The translations under genes and the position numbers were made by a program. The notes beneath the pieces are model-generated. The model had not been told where the DNA came from. It searched no databases and was given only the letters and a program-made list of their open reading frames with translations. 64,000 nt of DNA from Flavobacteriaceae bacterium NBU2977 (GTDB taxonomy: Bacteria > Bacteroidota > Bacteroidia > Flavobacteriales > Flavobacteriaceae), in NCBI GenBank assembly GCA_019931105.1, contig JAIOUW010000001.1, forward strand, positions 930,001 through 994,000, written 5' to 3'. How positions within the stretch are numbered: position 1 is the first letter of the stretch; each line of letters begins with the position of its first letter. Positions 59,157-64,000 of this stretch are shown piece after piece.

Positions 59157-62100
59157 ATGGCTACAAAACTACGTCTTGTTTTTACAATTACCATAGTATT
59201 TTTTTCCTTTTACGGGTATTCACAACATAGCTATTGGAAAATAGAAAATAGCCATGCAAGTTTCGAAAAAGGGTTCTCAGAACGTTTTGACATCAAAAGG
59301 GGAATCGTTTTTACATTTGAGGAACCCCTTTTTAAGAATGAATTGAAATCGATATCATCGACCAAAAAAAGGTCTAAAATCGTCTACTTTCCAAATGGTG
59401 AAGGCGAACTAATGGCGTTCGATGTGATTGAAGCTCCCGTAATGAGTCCTGAATTGGCCGCAAAATTCCCGGAAATCAAATCTTATGTGGGTCGCGGACT
59501 CGAAAATGACGGTTCAAAGATCCGTTTCAGTGTGTCCCATAAAGGCATACAGGCCATGATGGTCAATACCGACGACAAGGGCGCTGTGTTTTTACAGAAG
59601 GTCGGAAATAATAAATATGCGGTATATAAACGTGAAAATAATACTTTAGAAAGTGCTTTTGTATGCAAAACCGAATCCTTGATCGAAAAGACGATTGGGT
59701 CTTTGGCATCAAAACCGGCGGTCGATAGAGCGCTCAGAAAATTTCGACTTGCGGTCGCGGCGTCAGGTGAGTACACCGAATACCATGGCGGATCCATAGT
59801 TGATGCCATGGCTGCGATCAATGCTACGGTGACGCGCATAAATCAGGTTTACGAGACGGATCTGGGCATATCGCTCGAGTTGGTCGCGAACAATCAAGAT
59901 ATCATCTATACCGATGCTGCAACCGATCCTTTCGGGGGAAATTTAAATACCGAGATACAAAACACGTTAACAGAAGAGATTGGGCCGGCGAATTATGATA
60001 TAGGGCATTTATTCCATAAGGGAAGCAATGATGGAAATGCTGGTTTTGTGGGTTCGGTGTGCAGCGACAATAAAAAAGGAAGTGCCTACTCTTCTGGAGT
60101 GAACCCGGAGGGCGATATTTTTGACATTGACTATGTGTCGCACGAAATGGGCCATCAATTCGGTGCCAATCATACATGGTCGTTCGAATCGGAAGGCACC
60201 GTTGTTCAGGCAGAACCCGGTAGCGGAACCACCATTATGGGTTATGCGGGCATTACCGGAGTAAACAATGTCGCACCTAGCGGTGATGATTATTTTCATT
60301 ACTACAGTATTGTACAGATTTCGGATTATCTCGAAACACATGGTTGTGGTATGAGTGAAAACCTTGTAAATGTTTCGCCAGAGGCCTCCGATATTGGTGA
60401 CTTTGTCATTCCGAAGTCTACGGCTTTCGTACTCGAAGGATCTGCAACCGATGCCAATGTGGATGATGTTCTTACTTATACTTGGGAGCAGATCGACAAT
60501 GGAGTGGTTACCCAGGCAACTTTTGGGCCTACCAATCCCGTCGGGGCCAACTTTCGCTCCCAAAAACCAAGTGATTCGCCCATAAGATATTTCCCTAATC
60601 TGAACAGTGTGCTTCAAGGTGAGCTTACCCAGACAACTCCATCGATCAATTCGGCCTGGGAAACCGTTTCGGATGTAGAACGTGATTTTAATTTTGCCTT
60701 CACGGTTCGAGATAATGCCTTGGGCGGAGGCCAAGTGGACCACGATCTTGTCAAAGTGTCCGTTGTAAACGGTGCCGGACCGTTCAAAGTGCTATCGCAA
60801 GCCGAAAATGAAGTTCTTTCGGCCGGTACGACGCAAGACATAATTTGGGATGTTGCGAACACCGAAAGGGCACCTGTAAGTGCCACTCTTGTCGATATTT
60901 TTCTATCAACTGATGGCGGATTGACCTTTCCGACTGTTTTGGCCCAGAACACCCCCAATGATGGAAGTCATCGAGTTGTCTTTCCTGGTGTGGCAACCAC
61001 TCAGGCAAGAATTATGGTCAAGGCCAGTGACAATATCTTCTATGCGGTCAATGAAAGTGATTTTACCATCGAGGCTTCAGAAATCGTGTTGAACTTTTCA
61101 GAATTGGAATATGGGGTCTGCCAACCCGACAATCTTGTCGTTCCATTTAACTACCAGACTTATCTAGGCTTCAATGAAGAGGCCACATTTGGCGTTGTTT
61201 CAACCCCTCCTGGATTGAATATTACTTTTTCGCCCGAAACGGCCATCGATACCGATACTCCCGTAGAAATGACAATTTCAGATACGCAGAACCTTGCGGA
61301 GGGTAATTATATAATTAGGGTTCTGGCCACGAGCGCCACCAAAACGCAACAGGTTGAGCTAGACTTGAACATCTACGATACCGATTTCACCGATATAACC
61401 CTGATTTCTCCCATCGATGGCCTTCAAGATTCATCGACCACCCTCGGTTTAGAATGGCAGGGCGATCCCGCCTATACCTCGTACGATGTTCAAATCGCCA
61501 CAGACGCTGCATTTACGAACATCATTGATCAAAACAATGTTATCACCAGCACTTATCTGCCCAACAACCTTCAACATGAAACTACCTACTATTGGAGGGT
61601 GCGACCAAAAAACGCCTGTGGTGAAGGATCTTTCGGAGCCGCCTTTAGCTTTACGACCATTAGTTTCAGTTGTGAAAGTATATCGCCCGATGGCCTACCA
61701 CTTGAAATACCTGCCGCTGGTACCCCGACCATTACCTCAAAGGTCGCCTTTTTTGAAGACCTGATCTTGTCGGATGTTAACGTGAATCTCGAAATTGAAC
61801 ATACTTTTTTGTCTGATTTGGTCGTCAGTCTGACTTCGCCTGCAGGTACGACCGTTGTTCTAATATCAAGTTCATGTGGGGAATTAAAGAACATCAACGC
61901 CACCTTTGATGATAGTGGCGAGAGTTTTGTATGTGGAGGCGACCCTGCGATAAGCGGAACGGTAAAACCATTGGGGTCGTTAAACGTTTTCAAAGGCGAA
62001 TCGATTTTAGGGGAGTGGATATTAAAGATTGAAGATACCGCGGCCTCTGATGGCGGAGCACTGGTTGATTTTTCCCTTGAAGTTTGCGTCGAAGGTGAGT

Positions 62101-62924
62101 TCAGACCTGATGCAGATAAGGATGGGGTTTTCGATGATGGTGATGATATTTGTCTTGGAACTCCTGAAGGAGCCGAGGTAAATTCGGAAGGTTGCGAGAT
62201 ATTTAGGTTTCCATCAAATAATTTCTCCGTGGAACTTACAAGCGAATCGTGTCGAAACCAGAATGATGGCGCAATTGATATTTCGGCGACACTACCTGTT
62301 GATTATGCCATAACGATAACAGGTCCGGGTACAGATCTGTCCGATGATTTTACAAGTTCGTTTTCCACCTCGAACTTGTCGGCAGGAACGTATAATGTCT
62401 GTATCACCGGTACCGAAGGTGCCAAGCAATATGAACCGAACTGCTTTGAGGTCATCATAACCGAACCTCAGCCGATAGGTGTAAGCTCTAAAACCGATCT
62501 GAAAAGCGAACAGATTACTTTAACTCTTGAAGGTGCAGAAATCTTCTATATTGAACTGAACGGGGAATCGATTCAGACCCAGGCAAAAGAAATAACCCTG
62601 GGCCTGAAAGACGGATATAATAAATTGAAGGTCTCCACGGCCCAAGTATGCCAAGGCATCTATGAAGAAGAGTTTTTCATTTCAAGCAGGCCGTTGATCT
62701 ACCCGAACCCGTTTACAGAATACACGAATATCTTTGTGCGTTCAGGTCTCAAAAATATAAAAGTTAGCATTTTTACCGCCGATGGCCGATTGGTGAAAAG
62801 CACAGTTTACCAAAATAACGATACTGAAACGGCCCTGAACTTTCAAGGATTGCCTTCAGGTATGTATTATGTTAAATTCGAAGGGCCCGAAATAAAAATG
62901 GCCACTAAAGTGATAAAGCAATGA
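59157..62924 (+). CDS. Secreted reprolysin-type zinc metalloprotease with P domain and T9SS tail
   Basis: 1255 residues from the ATG at 59157, which gives a signal peptide (MATKLRLVFTITIVFFSFYGYSQ). A propeptide is followed by an M12B-type protease domain (about 180-410) with the zinc motif HEMGHQFGANH (His329, Glu330, His333, His339) and Met-turn MGYAG. Next come an Ig/PKD-like region, a fibronectin III-like domain (about 740-830), a proprotein-convertase P domain (about 835-975), a calcium-binding TSP3-like stretch DADKDGVFDDGDD, and a T9SS type A sorting domain (YPNPFTEYTNIFV.. GMYYVKFEG). So it is exported to the cell surface by type IX secretion. A lipoprotein gene overlaps its end by 4 nt. 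Substrate unknown, likely protein. Confidence 0.92.
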   Translation: MATKLRLVFTITIVFFSFYGYSQHSYWKIENSHASFEKGFSERFDIKRGIVFTFEEPLFKNELKSISSTKKRSKIVYFPNGEGELMAFDVIEAPVMSPELAAKFPEIKSYVGRGLENDGSKIRFSVSHKGIQAMMVNTDDKGAVFLQKVGNNKYAVYKRENNTLESAFVCKTESLIEKTIGSLASKPAVDRALRKFRLAVAASGEYTEYHGGSIVDAMAAINATVTRINQVYETDLGISLELVANNQDIIYTDAATDPFGGNLNTEIQNTLTEEIGPANYDIGHLFHKGSNDGNAGFVGSVCSDNKKGSAYSSGVNPEGDIFDIDYVSHEMGHQFGANHTWSFESEGTVVQAEPGSGTTIMGYAGITGVNNVAPSGDDYFHYYSIVQISDYLETHGCGMSENLVNVSPEASDIGDFVIPKSTAFVLEGSATDANVDDVLTYTWEQIDNGVVTQATFGPTNPVGANFRSQKPSDSPIRYFPNLNSVLQGELTQTTPSINSAWETVSDVERDFNFAFTVRDNALGGGQVDHDLVKVSVVNGAGPFKVLSQAENEVLSAGTTQDIIWDVANTERAPVSATLVDIFLSTDGGLTFPTVLAQNTPNDGSHRVVFPGVATTQARIMVKASDNIFYAVNESDFTIEASEIVLNFSELEYGVCQPDNLVVPFNYQTYLGFNEEATFGVVSTPPGLNITFSPETAIDTDTPVEMTISDTQNLAEGNYIIRVLATSATKTQQVELDLNIYDTDFTDITLISPIDGLQDSSTTLGLEWQGDPAYTSYDVQIATDAAFTNIIDQNNVITSTYLPNNLQHETTYYWRVRPKNACGEGSFGAAFSFTTISFSCESISPDGLPLEIPAAGTPTITSKVAFFEDLILSDVNVNLEIEHTFLSDLVVSLTSPAGTTVVLISSSCGELKNINATFDDSGESFVCGGDPAISGTVKPLGSLNVFKGESILGEWILKIEDTAASDGGALVDFSLEVCVEGEFRPDADKDGVFDDGDDICLGTPEGAEVNSEGCEIFRFPSNNFSVELTSESCRNQNDGAIDISATLPVDYAITITGPGTDLSDDFTSSFSTSNLSAGTYNVCITGTEGAKQYEPNCFEVIITEPQPIGVSSKTDLKSEQITLTLEGAEIFYIELNGESIQTQAKEITLGLKDGYNKLKVSTAQVCQGIYEEEFFISSRPLIYPNPFTEYTNIFVRSGLKNIKVSIFTADGRLVKSTVYQNNDTETALNFQGLPSGMYYVKFEGPEIKMATKVIKQ

Positions 62925-63601
62925 GGATTTTTTCAGTCTTTTTGATAGGACTACTTCTTATTGGTTGTAAAAAGAAGGATCCGCCGAAGCCGCCTGAGAG
63001 CGCTCAATTGGTTTTTCCGCAGAGCAATTCGGAATGTACCACCGGTGTAAGCTTGAACGAGACAACGAGTCGGGTAAAATTTCAATGGATGGCCGCTAAT
63101 TATGCTGAAACCTATGAACTAAGGGTGACGAACCGCAAGACGAACATAGCGCAGACCATCAGCACCCATGGGCTAAGTGCCGAACTACCGTTAGAAAAGG
63201 GGGTTCCTTTCTCGTGGTTCGTAAATGCAAGAAACTCAGAGGTTACCCAAGCCACTGCGAGCGAAACTTGGCATTTTTATAATGCAGGATTCGAAACGAG
63301 CCACGCGCCCTTTCCTCCTGAAATTTTGTCGCCTAAATCGGCCGAGTCTGTCTTTAAAGACATCAATAATGAAATTACACTTGACTGGCAGGGTGCCGAT
63401 CTGGATAATGATATTATCGGTTACGATGTACATTTCTCAACCGAGAACCCTCCGCAGACTATAGTTACTACCACCAGTCAGAATATCACTGGCTATAAGG
63501 CTACCGTAGTCACAAATACGGTTTACTATTGGAAGATTGTGGCCAAGGACCAAGAGGGTAATACAGCGGATTCAGGAGTTTTCAGCTTTAAGGCATTGTA
63601 A
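62921..63601 (+). CDS. Lipoprotein with fibronectin III-like domains
   Basis: 226 residues. Lipoprotein signal MRIFSVFLIGLLLIGC (lipobox LLIGC) followed by Lys-rich KKKD. Two fibronectin III-like beta-sandwich units follow (about 28-115 and 125-226: QFQWMAANYAETYELRVTNR-type and LDWQGADLDNDIIGYDVHF..TVYYWKIVAKDQEGN). The second unit resembles the fibronectin III-like domain inside the upstream metalloprotease, and the ATG overlaps its stop (ATGA), so the two are produced together. It may be a surface-exposed partner of the protease. Confidence 0.84.
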   Translation: MRIFSVFLIGLLLIGCKKKDPPKPPESAQLVFPQSNSECTTGVSLNETTSRVKFQWMAANYAETYELRVTNRKTNIAQTISTHGLSAELPLEKGVPFSWFVNARNSEVTQATASETWHFYNAGFETSHAPFPPEILSPKSAESVFKDINNEITLDWQGADLDNDIIGYDVHFSTENPPQTIVTTTSQNITGYKATVVTNTVYYWKIVAKDQEGNTADSGVFSFKAL

Positions 63602-63608
63602 TCGAACA

Positions 63609-64000
63609 CTACGTATTATTGAAGTCGTTCATGGTATTTTTTACCCCTGACAGAACGAATGATTCTATCAATTCAATTGATTTTTTAAAACGCTCCTGGA
63701 GAACCGATTTCTCCTCGGCATTCCATTCCCCAAGTACATGATCGACCTGTCTTCCTTTTGCAAAATCGGAACCCACCCCGAATCGGAAACGGTTGTATAC
63801 TGTCGTTTGAAGCAAGCATTGAACACTTTTAAGTCCGTTATGGCCGCCATCGCTTCCTTTGGTCTTTAATCTAATGGTGCCAAAAGGAAGGTTGATATCG
63901 TCTGTGATCACGAGAAGATTTTCCAGTGGAACTTTCTCTTTGTCCAACCAATACTTTACCGCTTTTCCGCTGAGGTTCATATACGTTGACGGTTTTAGGC
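63609..64000 (-). CDS. pth: Peptidyl-tRNA hydrolase, C-terminal part (5' end outside window)
   Basis: The frame continues past the Met at 63980 to the window end (LKPSTYMNLSGKAV), the conserved Pth segment, so the start is outside. Visible: LKP.TYMNLSG, ITDDINLPFGTIRLKTKGSDGGHNGLKS (catalytic-site neighbourhood; the Asn and Asp of the family) and RFGVGSDFAKGRQVDHVLGEW. The catalytic His lies in the missing N-terminal part. It frees tRNA from peptidyl-tRNA in the cytoplasm. It converges on the lipoprotein gene with a 7-nt gap. Confidence 0.93.
   Translation of the reverse strand, partial: LKPSTYMNLSGKAVKYWLDKEKVPLENLLVITDDINLPFGTIRLKTKGSDGGHNGLKSVQCLLQTTVYNRFRFGVGSDFAKGRQVDHVLGEWNAEEKSVLQERFKKSIELIESFVLSGVKNTMNDFNNT

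Noticed and set aside
1-64000. tRNA, rRNA, CRISPR, prophage or IS elements
   Set aside because: No cloverleaf-like sequence, spaced direct repeats, integrase/transposase or phage genes were seen; small palindromes are the only repeats.

Overview
The window looks like chromosome from a marine member of the Flavobacteriaceae (Bacteroidota). The reasons are Bacteroidota -7 boxes (TAnnTTTG/A) instead of sigma70 -10 boxes, few Shine-Dalgarno sequences, type IX secretion (T9SS) C-terminal tails, a DUF1800/DUF1501 pair, the ligase-associated PdeM/helicase genes, a short HPF, an OlsF-type acyltransferase, and amino-acid sequences typical of the family. Both window ends cut genes: a D-2-hydroxyacid dehydrogenase on the left and peptidyl-tRNA hydrolase (pth) on the right. 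I found no tRNA, rRNA, CRISPR array, prophage or intact insertion sequence.

Layout. 1-2.7 kb: amino-acid/hydroxyacid metabolism and a Tat-type Gfo/Idh/MocA oxidoreductase. 2.9-18.3 kb: a stress/redox block with a DOPA-dioxygenase-like protein, a TauE/SafE anion exporter, a MacAB-like ABC exporter, HPF plus a universal stress protein, pyruvate phosphate dikinase, a sulfide:quinone-oxidoreductase-like protein with DsrC/TusE and DsrE2 partners, an unknown helical protein, a PAS histidine kinase, a receiver-CRP fusion regulator and a second universal stress protein. 18.3-25 kb: short SSB, a frameshifted lipoprotein pseudogene, metG, a structured intergenic element and the DUF1501/DUF1800 pair. 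25-40 kb: YraN, ACT protein, thioredoxin-fold lipid/periplasmic proteins, mfd, TspO-like protein, pdeM, ribokinase plus permease, Lhr-type helicase, TerB-like proteins and fbp. 40-46.3 kb: GNAT-aspartokinase, OlsF-like acyltransferase and an arsenic operon. 46.3-64 kb: small envelope and housekeeping genes (TM2 protein, DUF4199 with a membrane LuxR regulator, mgtE, rsmA, serS, ribF) and a large T9SS metalloprotease with a lipoprotein partner.

The most notable result is a candidate regulon in the first 18 kb. Six promoters (tauE-like, hpf-usp, ppdK, sqr-dsrC-dsrE2, the unknown helical protein, usp2) each carry an FNR/CRP-type palindrome, (A/C)TGAY-N4-RTCAT, and in all six exactly 22 nt separate it from a TAnnTTT(G/A) -7 box. 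This is the geometry of an activator placed near -41.5. In the middle sits a two-component pair: a soluble kinase whose PAS domain has His and Arg at FixL spacing, and a receiver fused to a CRP/FNR regulator whose recognition helix keeps the Glu and Arg expected to read TGA half-sites. I infer a gas- or redox-responsive programme that, at low oxygen or respiratory stress, turns on ribosome hibernation, PPDK, sulfide/sulfur handling, anion export and stress proteins. The geometry is seen directly in the sequence; the regulator-site link and the signal are inference.
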